From the NCBI RefSeq assembly GCF_003429105.1, contig NZ_QVTD01000003.1, positions 186,001-250,000 of the forward strand: DNA of 64,000 nt, written 5' to 3'. Shown in pieces: positions 51,878 to 61,598 of the stretch. The translations under genes were made by a program, and so were the position numbers. The stretch's first letter is position 1. Each line of letters begins with the position of its first letter. Under the pieces are notes generated by a model that saw nothing but the letters and a program-made list of their open reading frames with translations, did not search any database and was not told the origin of the DNA. This stretch comes from Peribacillus glennii (GTDB taxonomy: Bacteria > Bacillota > Bacilli > Bacillales > DSM-1321).

Positions 51878-53299
51878 TCATGCCTCCTTCTTTACTTCAC
51901 GTGTTTCTATCTGAAAATATGGATCCGTAACTTCAGGTTGATCATAAATCTTACAAATCCAATATTTCATCAAGCAATAATATAAAACCGATGCTATTAA
52001 CAAAGCCGTAACAAAACCATAATCAGGGAATAGAAGAACGGAAAGACCTGAAGGAATGTAAGCAATAATGGCAGCAGGATTGAAATTCTTCCAATACTTG
52101 TATTGCCCATCGACTTTATAAAGTTCCTCTACATTCAGCTTTCGTCTCCTAAGCAAGTAATAATCTGTAAACATAATGCCAACGATAGGCGCCAACGTTG
52201 CTGTTATGAGAATAAGAATTTGCGGGACGAATTCCGCATAATTCCATGGTTGGATAAGCAGTCCAATAATACCGGCAATAATTGAACCCATCGCAAAAGT
52301 GATTTTACGTGGGAATAGGTTTACTATTATATATCCCGGAGGCAATAGATTGGCACTGATATTGGTAGACCATTGGGCTAAAATGACAAAGGCTAAACAA
52401 ACGACTAACAACAACGGATTATCTTTCCCCATAGTTTGGACCATGGCATCAATTGGATTCCAAGTGCCGGTTGCCACACCGCTGGTAAGCCCGATAATCG
52501 TAAATAGCAGCATAGAACCTACAAGGCCAAAGGAATGGGCCCAAAAGCTTCCTTTATTCACGTGCCACCATTTAGCATTGGTGCCAGTTCTTGTTTTTAG
52601 GAATCGGGTGAAATCCGGCGCGTTCAATGCCATAGTAATATAAGTTCCCATCATAACTACCACAGCAAATCCCATTGATAAACCGCCTTCTCCGCCATGG
52701 GAGAATATCTCACCAAAAGTTAAATCATGCTGTTTCATGATAAAGATCTGCAAAACTACACCAATAATTAAGATACTAGGAGATGCAAGCCATTCAAATT
52801 TTGTGATAGCTTCCATTCCCATCGCAGTATTAATGATTTGGACTGCTCCAAATAAAATGATCAATAAAGTAAGGTTAGAATATCCGGTTAACATTTTCAT
52901 GATTGCATCCAGTGCATAAGCCCCCATCCATGTTTGGAAACCAAACCAGAACACTGCGGGAACTGCACGTACCAAAGCAGGTATATGTGCCCCTAAATAA
53001 CCAAAGCAAGCCCTAATAAATACTGCATAAGGTATTCCATACCTTACACCAATATCTCCTAACAAAGTTAAAAGAACAGCGACTATGAAATTACCAATGA
53101 TACAGGCTATTATGATCTGCATCGGTGAAAGTGCTGGATAAAGCTGAGCTGCCGTGATTGGGGTTACAAGCTGAACTGCTATACCAACCCAAAGAATGAA
53201 GTAGGCTACCGCCGACAAATTTCTTTCGTTGCCCGAGGTCGGCATGATATCCTTTCCAGTTAAACTAATTCCTTTTTCTGAATCTTGATTCAAATACAT
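51878..53299 (-). CDS. second NCS1 family permease
   Basis: A 473-residue transporter closely similar to the permease at 49 kb along the full length, with [39 protein letters not shown] and [14 protein letters not shown]. Substitution in the substrate helices (for example [19 protein letters not shown]) may alter specificity. It precedes the racemase in a two-gene minus-strand unit. AGAGGGGG is only two bases from ATG 53299, so a TTG two codons on (53293) is possible. No sigma-54 promoter is visible in the 353-bp spacer upstream (53300-53652), which holds only the hairpin near 53630. Confidence 0.92.
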   Translation of the reverse strand: MYLNQDSEKGISLTGKDIMPTSGNERNLSAVAYFILWVGIAVQLVTPITAAQLYPALSPMQIIIACIIGNFIVAVLLTLLGDIGVRYGIPYAVFIRACFGYLGAHIPALVRAVPAVFWFGFQTWMGAYALDAIMKMLTGYSNLTLLIILFGAVQIINTAMGMEAITKFEWLASPSILIIGVVLQIFIMKQHDLTFGEIFSHGGEGGLSMGFAVVVMMGTYITMALNAPDFTRFLKTRTGTNAKWWHVNKGSFWAHSFGLVGSMLLFTIIGLTSGVATGTWNPIDAMVQTMGKDNPLLLVVCLAFVILAQWSTNISANLLPPGYIIVNLFPRKITFAMGSIIAGIIGLLIQPWNYAEFVPQILILITATLAPIVGIMFTDYYLLRRRKLNVEELYKVDGQYKYWKNFNPAAIIAYIPSGLSVLLFPDYGFVTALLIASVLYYCLMKYWICKIYDQPEVTDPYFQIETREVKKEA

Positions 53300-53621
53300 T
53301 ACCCCCTCTTAAAACATTTTTTATTTTTGAAAGAAATTTTTTTGGAGCACATAATTATTACTAATGATTTTTGAATGGCATTAGACAATTGATAATATTT
53401 TGTTGGGGATTTAAGTCTATCAGAAATAATCTATTTTCTTAGAAGAACAAATCATGAAGCGTGTTAAACATTTATCTAAGTTTAGGTTGTTACAGATATC
53501 AGTTCATATGGACCTAAAGAATAATAAAACAAACTAAAGACAGAAAATGCACTCCTAAACTCTTCGTGTTTTCCCAAAATAGAATTTCGAAATGCGTTGC
53601 GATTAGTTTATAATATCGTAC

Positions 53622-53641
53622 GGCAGCCATAACTGGCTGCC
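53622..53641 (-). terminator. hairpin after the carbamoylase gene
   Basis: GGCAGCCA/TGGCTGCC with a four-base loop, 12 bp beyond the stop. No T run follows, so termination may be partial, allowing readthrough to the NCS1-racemase pair. Confidence 0.45.
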
Positions 53642-53652
53642 ATACAGCTTTT

Positions 53653-54897
53653 TCAAATGTGCTTTAAAACTGATTCATAAAGTACCTTAGTTCCCGTGAC
53701 AATATCATCGATTTCTGCCCATTCTTTGGGCTGATGGCTGATACCATCCCGGCATCGGACAAACACCATGCCAATTTCCGTGATTTCAGCTAGTAACATA
53801 GCATCATGACCGGCTCCGCTAATCATAACAGGAGCCTCTATCGCCAGTGATTTGCATGCTTCCTTGATCGTGTTTACAAGATTTCCAGAGCATTTCACCG
53901 GGGGGATATCGATACTCCTCTCAATCTCATACTCTAAACCTCTGTCTTTACATATACGAAGGATCTTTTCTTCTATTTTCTTAATAATATTATTTCGTCT
54001 TTCTAAGTCAATGTCCCTAATGTCAAGGGAAAATTCTACAAACTCAGGAATAATATTGCTTCCTCCTGGAAAGGCCGTTATTCTGCCGATTGTCCCTACA
54101 GCAGGCGCGTTTGGATCTGCTTTGCAAAGCCGTTCCACTTCTATGATTACTTCTGCAGCACCCACCAAGGGGTCTTTCCGGAGGCTCATAGGTACGGTTC
54201 CTGCATGGCCCGCTTCACCTTTGAGTTTCACTTTGAGCCAGGATGGACCTGCGATGCCGCTAACAATACCTACCGGATAATTATTTTTTTCCAAATATGG
54301 TCCCTGTTCTATATGGATCTCAAAGTAGGCTTTGATATCGCCCTTTTTTCGGATGGATTCATTCATAAGGTCTGGATTAATCCCAAAACCAAATGTTTTC
54401 AGGGCTTCGTACCTAGAGATATCGTAGTCATCAACCTTACTTAAGTCGTCATCTGATACTTTCCCTATCATTCCTCTGCTGCCAAATAATCCATCATTGA
54501 ATCTTGATCCTTCCTCTTCGCAAAAAGCGACCACTTCAATGGGATGTTCATGGGTAAGATTTGATTCGTTTATGTTGTGAACAACTTCAATACCGGCCAG
54601 GACACCAATAATGCCATCGAATTTTCCGCCATTTCGGACCGAGTCTATGTGTGAACCAATCATTACCGGTGACAAGCCTGGTTTATTCCCTTCCTTGCGT
54701 CCAATTAAATTTCCAAAGTGGTCATGTATTACGGTAAGGCCCGCTTCCCTCATCCATTGTGAAACTAAAAGGGTAGCTTCTCTATCTTCCTTCGTTAATG
54801 CAAGACGCTGGACACCATTCTCTTTTGTTTTGCCTATTTCACCAAGGCTTTCTATACGGCTACTTAACCTTTGTCCATTGATTACTACAGTTTTCAT
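53653..54897 (-). CDS. hyuC: N-carbamoyl-L-amino acid hydrolase / allantoate amidohydrolase family (M20)
   Basis: A 414-residue M20-type dinuclear metal amidohydrolase. Metal ligands are seen in IGSHIDSVRNGGKFDG (histidine and bridging aspartate), CEEEGSRF, and EIHIEQGPYLE, with the C-terminal GAGHDAMLLAEI. This group removes carbamoyl from N-carbamoyl amino acids or ureidoglycolate-type compounds, the second step after hydantoin ring opening. ATG 54897 follows TTGGAGG; the gene lies 19 bp after hyuB, so hyuA-hyuB-hyuC form one operon. The exact substrate cannot be separated from allantoate by sequence reading alone. Confidence 0.87.
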   Translation of the reverse strand: MKTVVINGQRLSSRIESLGEIGKTKENGVQRLALTKEDREATLLVSQWMREAGLTVIHDHFGNLIGRKEGNKPGLSPVMIGSHIDSVRNGGKFDGIIGVLAGIEVVHNINESNLTHEHPIEVVAFCEEEGSRFNDGLFGSRGMIGKVSDDDLSKVDDYDISRYEALKTFGFGINPDLMNESIRKKGDIKAYFEIHIEQGPYLEKNNYPVGIVSGIAGPSWLKVKLKGEAGHAGTVPMSLRKDPLVGAAEVIIEVERLCKADPNAPAVGTIGRITAFPGGSNIIPEFVEFSLDIRDIDLERRNNIIKKIEEKILRICKDRGLEYEIERSIDIPPVKCSGNLVNTIKEACKSLAIEAPVMISGAGHDAMLLAEITEIGMVFVRCRDGISHQPKEWAEIDDIVTGTKVLYESVLKHI

Positions 54898-54916
54898 GGA
54901 ATCCTCCAATTTCACC

Positions 54917-56689
54917 TTAGCGTTTTCTAAGTTGTTGCGTCTTGTCATAATCTACTTTTCCTGAGTCTGTGATAAAGACTCCATAATCTTCTAGAGCTTT
55001 TTCCTTAGGAATGAAGCCATCAAGGTAGTCTGAAAGAACTTTGTCCGGATCCCTTTCGTAGGCATTGCCATAGCCGCCTCCACCCGGGCCGGTCAATTGG
55101 ATCTTGCTTCCCGCTTTTGCAATTCTGTTTGGAAGTTTTGAAGGAAGCTTAATCGGTTCTTCCCTTTCACTTTCTTGAATGGTCAAGCTTCCAACCGAAC
55201 CCGATTTCCCTCCATCAAATCCCCAAGGTGCAAATTTATGTCCATCTGCCTCAACCGAGAAGCTTCCATCAGCCAAGAAGCTGATTTCACGGACGGAACC
55301 AATCCCTCCACGCCATTTTCCAGGGGCACATTCATTATCTTTCAGTTCATAACGCTCTACCCTTAAAGGATAGTGGGATTCGATATCCTCAATCGGATTA
55401 TTTCGGGTGTTTGCATACAGAGTATCCACCGCATCCATTCCATCTTTGCCGTAACGTCCCCCATAGCTTCCTTCCATAATATCCATATATACCCAGTAGT
55501 TTTCATCCTTTTCGCCACTAAAGGCAACGACCTGCAGGTTTCCGACACCGGCACTTACTTGATGTGGAACAACTTGAGCCAATGCTTTCATTAGTGTATC
55601 TGCTACAATATTCCCTGAGTTAAATCTGGCAATCGTCGGAGCCGGGAAAGTCGGGTTGCATAGCGTGCCTTTAGGAGCAATGATCTGTATTGGCCGGACC
55701 AGGCCTGAATTTTGCGGAAAACTCCCATAAATGGTAGAGTCCAGCATAATTGAGCGTAAAGTTAGATAAATCGCGATGTCGACAGTTCCCATTAACGGCA
55801 TATTGACCGGTCTGTCTTTAACCTGCGGGCTTGTGCCTGTTAAGTCTACTATCATATCGCTGCCGTTAACCTTTACCGTCACCGTAATTTTTAAATCCTT
55901 TTTAGCAGGATCATCACTGTCCAGATAGCCATCTAAGTAACCTTCTGCTGAATATTCGCCATCCGGAAGCTTCTTTATTGCTTCCCTCATCATTTTCTCT
56001 GAGTAATGCATTAATTCTTCACTTGCAGCAACTACGGTGTCCAAACCAAATTTCTCGATAATTTCTATATACCGTTGGGCACCGATTTTGGCAGCTGCAA
56101 TTTGTGCTTCCATATCCCCGACAACCAATTTAGGCGCACGGATGTTATCCATAAGCAAGTCCCATACATAGCGGTTTTTTACACCTTTGTCATACACCTT
56201 GATAGCCTTGAACTGAAGCCCTTCGGCATATGCATCAACCGCATCCACAATGCCGCAGCTGCCTGGTGTAGAAGAACCAATATCTAAATGGTGAGCAGTA
56301 GTTACAGAAAATCCAATTAATTCATCTTTATAAAAAACAGGGATACAAAAGCCAACGTCCGGACCGTGAGAAGCACCATGATAAGGTGAGTTATGCATGA
56401 TTACATCGCCGGGATGGAAGGCGTCATTCCGTTCCTCCATAATCTGGCGGATTCCCTTGATGTATCCAGGAATTGGTCCGGATTGTAAAGGTGTACTATG
56501 AGTGGACTCACATAACTGCTGCCCTCTTATGTCTACCAGTGCGCAGCCAAAATCCTCGGATTCCCTAATAATGCTTGAGTAAGCCATCCGTGCAAGTTTA
56601 TGCCCCATTTCTACTGCGACATTCTCCAATGCGCCAAGGACAACCTGAACGGTAATAGGATCTATTTTTTTCGTTTTGAGTTGTGTCAT
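54917..56689 (-). CDS. hyuB: hydantoinase B / oxoprolinase beta subunit
   Basis: A 590-residue subunit of ATP-dependent N-methylhydantoinase or 5-oxoprolinase-like enzymes. Family blocks are DPITVQVVLGALENVAVEMG at the start, DVIMHNSPYHGASHGPDVGFC, the metal-binding ATAHHLDIGSSTPGSCG-like segment, and the terminal GPGGGGYGNAYERDPDKV. It forms a complex with HyuA and cleaves the activated ring amide. ATG 56689 lies two bases after the hyuA stop; the longer frame overlaps hyuA. The C-terminal segment adds no extra domain. Confidence 0.92.
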   Translation of the reverse strand: MTQLKTKKIDPITVQVVLGALENVAVEMGHKLARMAYSSIIRESEDFGCALVDIRGQQLCESTHSTPLQSGPIPGYIKGIRQIMEERNDAFHPGDVIMHNSPYHGASHGPDVGFCIPVFYKDELIGFSVTTAHHLDIGSSTPGSCGIVDAVDAYAEGLQFKAIKVYDKGVKNRYVWDLLMDNIRAPKLVVGDMEAQIAAAKIGAQRYIEIIEKFGLDTVVAASEELMHYSEKMMREAIKKLPDGEYSAEGYLDGYLDSDDPAKKDLKITVTVKVNGSDMIVDLTGTSPQVKDRPVNMPLMGTVDIAIYLTLRSIMLDSTIYGSFPQNSGLVRPIQIIAPKGTLCNPTFPAPTIARFNSGNIVADTLMKALAQVVPHQVSAGVGNLQVVAFSGEKDENYWVYMDIMEGSYGGRYGKDGMDAVDTLYANTRNNPIEDIESHYPLRVERYELKDNECAPGKWRGGIGSVREISFLADGSFSVEADGHKFAPWGFDGGKSGSVGSLTIQESEREEPIKLPSKLPNRIAKAGSKIQLTGPGGGGYGNAYERDPDKVLSDYLDGFIPKEKALEDYGVFITDSGKVDYDKTQQLRKR

Positions 56690-56691
56690 CT

Positions 56692-58764
56692 TTATGCACC
56701 TACCTTGATAATCATATTTCCAAATTCTTCGATATAAGCAGTACAGCCAGGAGGAATGACAGTGGTTGTGTCTTTTTGAAGCACAATACATGGACCATGG
56801 AATTCAGTGTCGCCAGGAATCTTTTCTCTTTGGTAGAATTTTGTTTCTACTTTTTCAAGATTTCCATTTATGTTGAATATAGTTTCACCTTTTTTTAAAA
56901 ATGCATCTTCCAACTGGAACTCATGATTGATTGCCTGCTTCTCGATTTTAGGCATATAACCAGTACCAGTAACACGGATATTGACAATTTCAATTGGGCT
57001 TTCCAAGAAATTATGTCCATATTCACCTTTGTGGCTTTCATGGAAACTGGTAAAAGCTTCGCTGATTGTTTCTTCATTCAGGTTGCCACTAGGCAGTTCA
57101 ATCCGTAATTCATATCCTTGCCCTGCATAACGTGCATCAGCGCTTCGGTGTATCTGGATTTCATTCTCCGCAACCCCATCTTCTTTCAATTGATTGACCA
57201 ATTGAGATTCCAGGGTTTGGTAATCTTGATTTAACCGCTCGAAGTCCATATTGGTGCTTAACATAAATTCCGTTTTGATGACGTCGTATTTTAAGTCGGT
57301 TGTCAAAAGTCCTGTGGCTGAGTTGATGCCTGGATATAACGGAATAATGACCTCAGGGATATTCAAAATTTTCGCGACATCAACAGCGTGGAGCGGACCA
57401 GCACCGCCAAAGGCAACCAACGAGAATTCCCTCGGGTCCTCCCCTTTTTGGATCGTTCTTTCACGAATGGCATTCGCCATATTGTTATTCATGATTTGGA
57501 GGATTCCTTCAGCCGTTCTTTCCCTCGTTAATTCCAGCTGTTCAGCTAATTCGTCAATGACCTTATAAGCCGCATTTGTATAGATGCTCATTTCTCCGCC
57601 AAGGAAGTTGTGTTCATCAATTCTTCCGAGTACCACATTGGCATCACTAACTGTAGGCTTTAATCCGCCGTGTCCATAACAAGCAGGTCCCGGACGGGAA
57701 CCAGCGCTTCTTGGCCCTACTTTGAACGCTCCGCCTTCATCAATGTGGGCAATGCTTCCGCCGCCGGCACCGATTGTATGGATATCAATCATAGGAACCA
57801 TAACAGGATAACCGGCAATCCATGTATCGCGGGCAGATGATTCGCTATAACCGCTATCAGTGATTATGCCGATGTCAGCGCTTGTACCTCCAACGTCAAA
57901 GGTAATCAATTTCTGGCGATTCGTTAACTCCCCGGCCCAAGCACCCCCGAGTATACCTGCAGCAGGCCCTGAAAGAAGGGTATTAACGGGTTTTTCAGAA
58001 ACTGTCTTAGGTGTTGCAACACCCCCATTTGATGCCATTATATGGAGTTCAGCGGAAATGCCGTTATCTTTCAAACTGTGTTCCAGGTTTTGAATATAAT
58101 GTTTTACCTTGGGGCCAACAAATCCATTTATTGAGGCTGTTGTAAACCGCTCGAATTCACGGAACTGCGGAGAAACCTCCGAAGAAATAGTCACAAATGC
58201 TTCCGGGTACTCCTCCTCGATAATTTCTTTAGCTCTTTGTTCATGCGATGGGTTAATATAGGAAAATAGGAAGTTAACAATGATGGAATCAACACCTTTT
58301 TCCTTCAAGGTAGCAACAGCTCCGCGCACTTGATCTTCGTCTAATGACTTGATAATCTGGTCTTTGGCTGGACCCATACGCTCGGCAACCGCCAATCGAT
58401 TACGCCGTTGGACCAATGGTCTGGCTTGCCAGGGAATATCCTGCATGATGGAATGATTTTGCGGCCTTTGGTGCCTGCCGATATGTATGATGTCCCTGTA
58501 ACCTTCGGTTGTCAACATCCCGGTTTTGGCTCCGTCGTACTCAAGAATCGCGTTAGTTGCAATTGTAGTTCCGTGAAAAACATGATCAATTTCAGATTTC
58601 TCAATATTCTGCCGTTCACAGAGTTCCAGGATGCCCTGCACTACCCCGTTCGACGGATCCTCCAATGTTGTCGGAACTTTATGGATTGCTGTCATTCTCT
58701 TTTCAGTATCGTTATAAATGACATCTGTAAAAGTTCCCCCTACGTCAACTCCAAATAATTTCAT
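56692..58764 (-). CDS. hyuA: hydantoinase A / oxoprolinase alpha subunit
   Basis: A 690-residue ATP-binding subunit with an actin-like (ASKHA) fold. The first phosphate loop is [15 protein letters not shown] at residues 5-19, the second is [14 protein letters not shown] near 296, and the conserved [12 protein letters not shown] and [13 protein letters not shown] blocks are present. It phosphorylates the cyclic amide before hydrolysis by HyuB. First gene of the hyuABC operon, behind a near-consensus sigma-54 promoter and two activator palindromes. No ring-opening dihydropyrimidinase-type hydantoinase is in the window, so this ATP-dependent route is the local one. Confidence 0.93.
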   Translation of the reverse strand: MKLFGVDVGGTFTDVIYNDTEKRMTAIHKVPTTLEDPSNGVVQGILELCERQNIEKSEIDHVFHGTTIATNAILEYDGAKTGMLTTEGYRDIIHIGRHQRPQNHSIMQDIPWQARPLVQRRNRLAVAERMGPAKDQIIKSLDEDQVRGAVATLKEKGVDSIIVNFLFSYINPSHEQRAKEIIEEEYPEAFVTISSEVSPQFREFERFTTASINGFVGPKVKHYIQNLEHSLKDNGISAELHIMASNGGVATPKTVSEKPVNTLLSGPAAGILGGAWAGELTNRQKLITFDVGGTSADIGIITDSGYSESSARDTWIAGYPVMVPMIDIHTIGAGGGSIAHIDEGGAFKVGPRSAGSRPGPACYGHGGLKPTVSDANVVLGRIDEHNFLGGEMSIYTNAAYKVIDELAEQLELTRERTAEGILQIMNNNMANAIRERTIQKGEDPREFSLVAFGGAGPLHAVDVAKILNIPEVIIPLYPGINSATGLLTTDLKYDVIKTEFMLSTNMDFERLNQDYQTLESQLVNQLKEDGVAENEIQIHRSADARYAGQGYELRIELPSGNLNEETISEAFTSFHESHKGEYGHNFLESPIEIVNIRVTGTGYMPKIEKQAINHEFQLEDAFLKKGETIFNINGNLEKVETKFYQREKIPGDTEFHGPCIVLQKDTTTVIPPGCTAYIEEFGNMIIKVGA

Positions 58765-58803
58765 ATATCAGTGCCCCCTATAAAATGTTGTCATATGTTA
58801 TAT

Positions 58804-58821
58804 ATGCAAGTACTGTGCCAA
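58804..58821 (-). promoter_or_regulatory. sigma-54 promoter of the hyu operon
   Basis: The minus strand reads TTGGCACAGTACTTGCAT, a full match to TGGCAC-N5-TTGCAT, 40 bp before the hyuA start. Confidence 0.92.
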
Positions 58822-58872
58822 ATTAAAAATCTTTATAAAAAGCGACAAAATTTTGTTGAAATTTGTTTCAAA

Positions 58873-58975
58873 TTGCAATTGTGCAATTCCAAAAAACTAA
58901 ATCATCAATTTATTCTGAAAATTCAATGGACAAATATACTCTTGCAATATCACACATAGAATTGCAATAGTGCAA
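58873..58975. promoter_or_regulatory. two activator palindromes before hyuA
   Basis: TTGCA-ATTG-TGCAA at 58873-58886 and TTGCA-ATAG-TGCAA at 58962-58975 are perfect in both arms and lie 52 and 141 bp upstream of the sigma-54 promoter. A half copy (TTGCAATAT) is at 58942. They share the TTGCA-N4-WGCAA pattern seen near the other two promoters. The remaining spacer to 59225 is AT-rich and empty. Confidence 0.72.
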
Positions 58976-59225
58976 CTTTCCAACAGTGCTTCCATACATT
59001 CGAACTTTATGAGAATTTTGAATCAATACCGAATTTTTGGGCTAGTTTTTTTCTTGGTAGACGAAATTTCCAGGGCTGTCATTTTCAAATGTAACATTTA
59101 TATAAAATTTCCAGGTGGATTTTCCTGGTTATCCAACCATATTTTAATAGGTTATTTATTGTTTTATATATAAGAATTCGGGAATATATAGAATGTAAGC
59201 CAATACGATGAAGGGACTGGTCAAA

Positions 59226-59333
59226 TTGCAAGGTTTAACAGCGACTTCAAGAAATGTATTGACTCTGGATTATCCACGATTTGTGAACCTCACAAAGGGA
59301 ACGCTGGTAAATAATAGGTGGACTAAGCGTTAG
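59226..59333 (+). CDS. small ORF, first copy of a tandem pair (35 residues)
   Basis: A TTG start follows AAGGGACTGG, the counterpart of the second copy's ribosome site. The 35-residue product contains LTATSRNVL, then RFVNLTKGTLVNNR, which aligns with LTATSKRVL and RFVWITKGTLDDNR of the next gene. It stops earlier (WTKR-stop) and may be a decayed copy. No known family. An in-frame ATG upstream at 59208 is a less likely start, because the homology begins after it. Confidence 0.45.
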   Translation: MQGLTATSRNVLTLDYPRFVNLTKGTLVNNRWTKR

Positions 59334-59411
59334 GGCCAAAACTAAGGCATTGCAAGTTGTGATAAATAACGTCAAGGAACTTTCAATACCAATGAGGAGG
59401 GACTGGAAAAC

Positions 59412-59564
59412 ATGAGTTTGACAGCGACTTCAAAACGTGTATTGAGCACAGGCATTCCGAAAAAGCGATTTGTTTGGATTACGAAAGGAACCCTGGATGA
59501 TAACCGTTATATTTGGAGGACAGGCCGGAGTTCTGATGGTTATTCGTCGGAAATATTCTTTTAA
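59412..59564 (+). CDS. small ORF, second copy of a tandem pair (50 residues)
   Basis: An ATG behind GAGGAGGG with eight-base spacing opens a 50-residue basic, aromatic-rich frame: LTATSKRVLSTGIPKKRFVW, then TKGTLDDNRYIWRTGRSS. A terminator-like hairpin follows 13 bp later. It is homologous to the ORF 80 bp upstream at both DNA and protein level, including the ribosome site, so the duplication covered a whole expressed unit. There is no signal peptide or membrane helix. I recognise no family; a DNA- or RNA-binding, antimicrobial or regulatory peptide are all open. Confidence 0.6.
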   Translation: MSLTATSKRVLSTGIPKKRFVWITKGTLDDNRYIWRTGRSSDGYSSEIFF

Positions 59565-59576
59565 CTTAACGTGGGG

Positions 59577-59626
59577 AGAGGCTGACCAAAAGGTCGTGAA
59601 AACGATTTTTTCGGGTCAGCCTCTTC
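59577..59626 (+). terminator. long-arm hairpin after the small ORFs
   Basis: AGAGGCTGACC/GGTCAGCCTCT, 11 perfect pairs with a 26-base loop that contains its own AGGTCG and T-rich part. Probably ends the small-ORF transcript. Confidence 0.6.
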
Positions 59627-59756
59627 ATTTGCGATTGAAAATTATTGGAGAGATATGTCCTGATGTTAATTATTTTTAAAAGGCTAAACTAATCATTATT
59701 TATAAACCCCTTTTATGTAAAATCGTGGCTGTTTTTCCTTCTATTGAACTGAGCAA

Positions 59757-60458
59757 CTAAAAATATTCAACCAGTGCAAATTTACTTGTCTCTTTCCTGA
59801 TACTGCTGGATTCTACAGTCCAATTTTTATTCTTTATCATAAAATCTTTCCCGTACACATCTTGTAAATGAATATTATAATTACTAGGAATCCAGACCGG
59901 GGCGCCATAGAAATCATATTTTATTAAATCAAATTCCGAAAAACTGTTTTCATAGACTTTTAAACCACCAAATTTTTTAATACATTCATCCGGGCTTAGA
60001 TCATCCATTGTTTGATAATCAAAAATCTTTATTTTATTATCTACCTTGTAAGCATAGAAAAAATCTATTTGAGCTGTTTTGTATTTATAAGTCTCTTCTA
60101 TAATTTCTCCTGATAACAATTTAGCTCTCTTTTTCAATTTAAAACCTTCTGATTTTAATATATTTTCCAAGCCCTTATCATAGTCATTAATGTACATCGC
60201 GATATCAATATCACAATCATGGGATATAAATCCCTTATCTCTTACAGCACCGAGTAACGTACCGAATTCTAACCAGTATCTGTAGTTATAATGATTCATA
60301 GTTTTTATTAATTTCTTAATAGCTTTCTTCCCACTTAATTTAAATGTAATGGCAAACAATATCAAATAGGGTTTCAATAAATACTTTTTAGCTAATTTGT
60401 AGATGCCAAGGTTGTAAAAAACATTTTTTAAAAAATTATCCAATTTTGTTAGCCTCAC
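59757..60458 (-). CDS. LicD-like phosphotransferase
   Basis: A 233-residue protein with the LicD/fukutin nucleotidyltransferase signature YWLEFGTLLGAVRDKGFISH followed by DCDIDIAM; the DCDID aspartates bind metal. LicD proteins add phosphocholine or related groups to teichoic acid or surface glycans. A hydrophobic patch near residues 12-35 could associate with the membrane. It is lysine-, asparagine- and AT-rich compared with the rest of the window, which suits the horizontally variable surface-polysaccharide region it belongs to. Confidence 0.83.
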   Translation of the reverse strand: MRLTKLDNFLKNVFYNLGIYKLAKKYLLKPYLILFAITFKLSGKKAIKKLIKTMNHYNYRYWLEFGTLLGAVRDKGFISHDCDIDIAMYINDYDKGLENILKSEGFKLKKRAKLLSGEIIEETYKYKTAQIDFFYAYKVDNKIKIFDYQTMDDLSPDECIKKFGGLKVYENSFSEFDLIKYDFYGAPVWIPSNYNIHLQDVYGKDFMIKNKNWTVESSSIRKETSKFALVEYF

Positions 60459-60706
60459 TTTTGTGATACTATAATTGAAATAACGCAGAAATATTACAAT
60501 GTATTGTTTGACAATCCAGCCATAAAAATATATATAAATATCACTCTAATCATTTTCTATTTGTTTTTTTTACATTTAAAACGAATAGGTATTGCCGGAG
60601 AAACTGGCCTGCTGGAATGTTCAAATGGGAGGGGTTGGGATTGATCGACTCAATTGGAATTGTGGTGACCTGATAGGTTATTTATGCATAATTAGTTTTC
60701 CTTCCC

Positions 60707-61462
60707 TCATAATTTGAGTGATAATCTGCGTAAAAAAAGTATAAATCTTCCAATGATGGATAATGCTTCATATCCAGAATATACTGTAACAACTTCCCCT
60801 CCAAAACCAAGTTTATATTTTCTGATATTTTCATCCTCCGTTAACCAGCCAAAATCATATATCTTGTGTTCCCTACCCTTAAACCAGCAAATATTTTTCC
60901 AAACAAGATAACGGTTTGCCTGACTTATCAACTTCTTCATTTCAGAATTGTCCGCCATGCGATAGTGGGACGCAGTGTATAAATTCATCACGGTACTCCC
61001 ATCCGTTACATAAACACGATAACAAAGTGGCTCTTTTTGTACTTCTTGTATAGTCGTAAGCACCAACGCGTTTCTATTGCTAAGTAATTTCATAGTGGAC
61101 ATATGATATGAATTGCATTCGTGGGTACCTTTAGTGTTCGCAAATTCGTTATAAAAGATCCTGAATTTAGCCAGGTCTCTTTCAGTGGGCCTTTCGATAA
61201 CTGTATAAGTAAAATTTTTCTTTTCGGCTTGCTTTATCTGTCTTTTGGTTAAGTTGTTCATACCTTGAATAATATTTTCCTTGTCTTTAATCAAGTGGAT
61301 TTGTAATGTTTCAAGCCCGTCTGTAGATTCCCTGGGAGTAACTGAATGCAAAAATCCATGAATTTGTGCTGAAGGGTCCAAGGTTACTTCCTGATCGGCA
61401 AAATAATAGGTGTTTATTTTAACATTCAATATTTTTCTGGTAAGAGTAATCAAATAGGACAC
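60707..61462 (-). CDS. GNAT/FemAB-like acyltransferase in polysaccharide cluster
   Basis: A 251-residue protein that resembles the FemAB/BioF2-type GNAT acyltransferases found in surface-glycan loci: NLTKRQIKQAEKKNFTYTVI, EFANTKGTHECNSYHMS, LYTASHYR and the late HKIYDFGWLTEDENIRKYKLGFGG, whose YKxGFGG is the conserved C-terminal block. The acceptor is probably a sugar or a peptidoglycan-linked group. It ends in a hydrophobic basic tail. The upstream spacer 60459-60706 is AT-rich and shows no gene. Confidence 0.65.
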   Translation of the reverse strand: MSYLITLTRKILNVKINTYYFADQEVTLDPSAQIHGFLHSVTPRESTDGLETLQIHLIKDKENIIQGMNNLTKRQIKQAEKKNFTYTVIERPTERDLAKFRIFYNEFANTKGTHECNSYHMSTMKLLSNRNALVLTTIQEVQKEPLCYRVYVTDGSTVMNLYTASHYRMADNSEMKKLISQANRYLVWKNICWFKGREHKIYDFGWLTEDENIRKYKLGFGGEVVTVYSGYEALSIIGRFILFLRRLSLKL

Positions 61463-61598
61463 CTCTGTTTTTCACTGTTTATATAAAATTTTGAAAAAGA
61501 TAAACATAAAGATCACAATTGTTTTTCCCCATATGCATATGGTGCAGGGCCATAAAAATTATAAAACAAAAAAACAGTGAAAAATCCAGTAACATTTT

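Noticed and set aside
60508..60536. Plus-strand TTGACA, 17 bases, TATATA promoter
   Set aside because: Good pattern, but no plus-strand gene or RNA follows it; such matches are frequent in AT-rich DNA.
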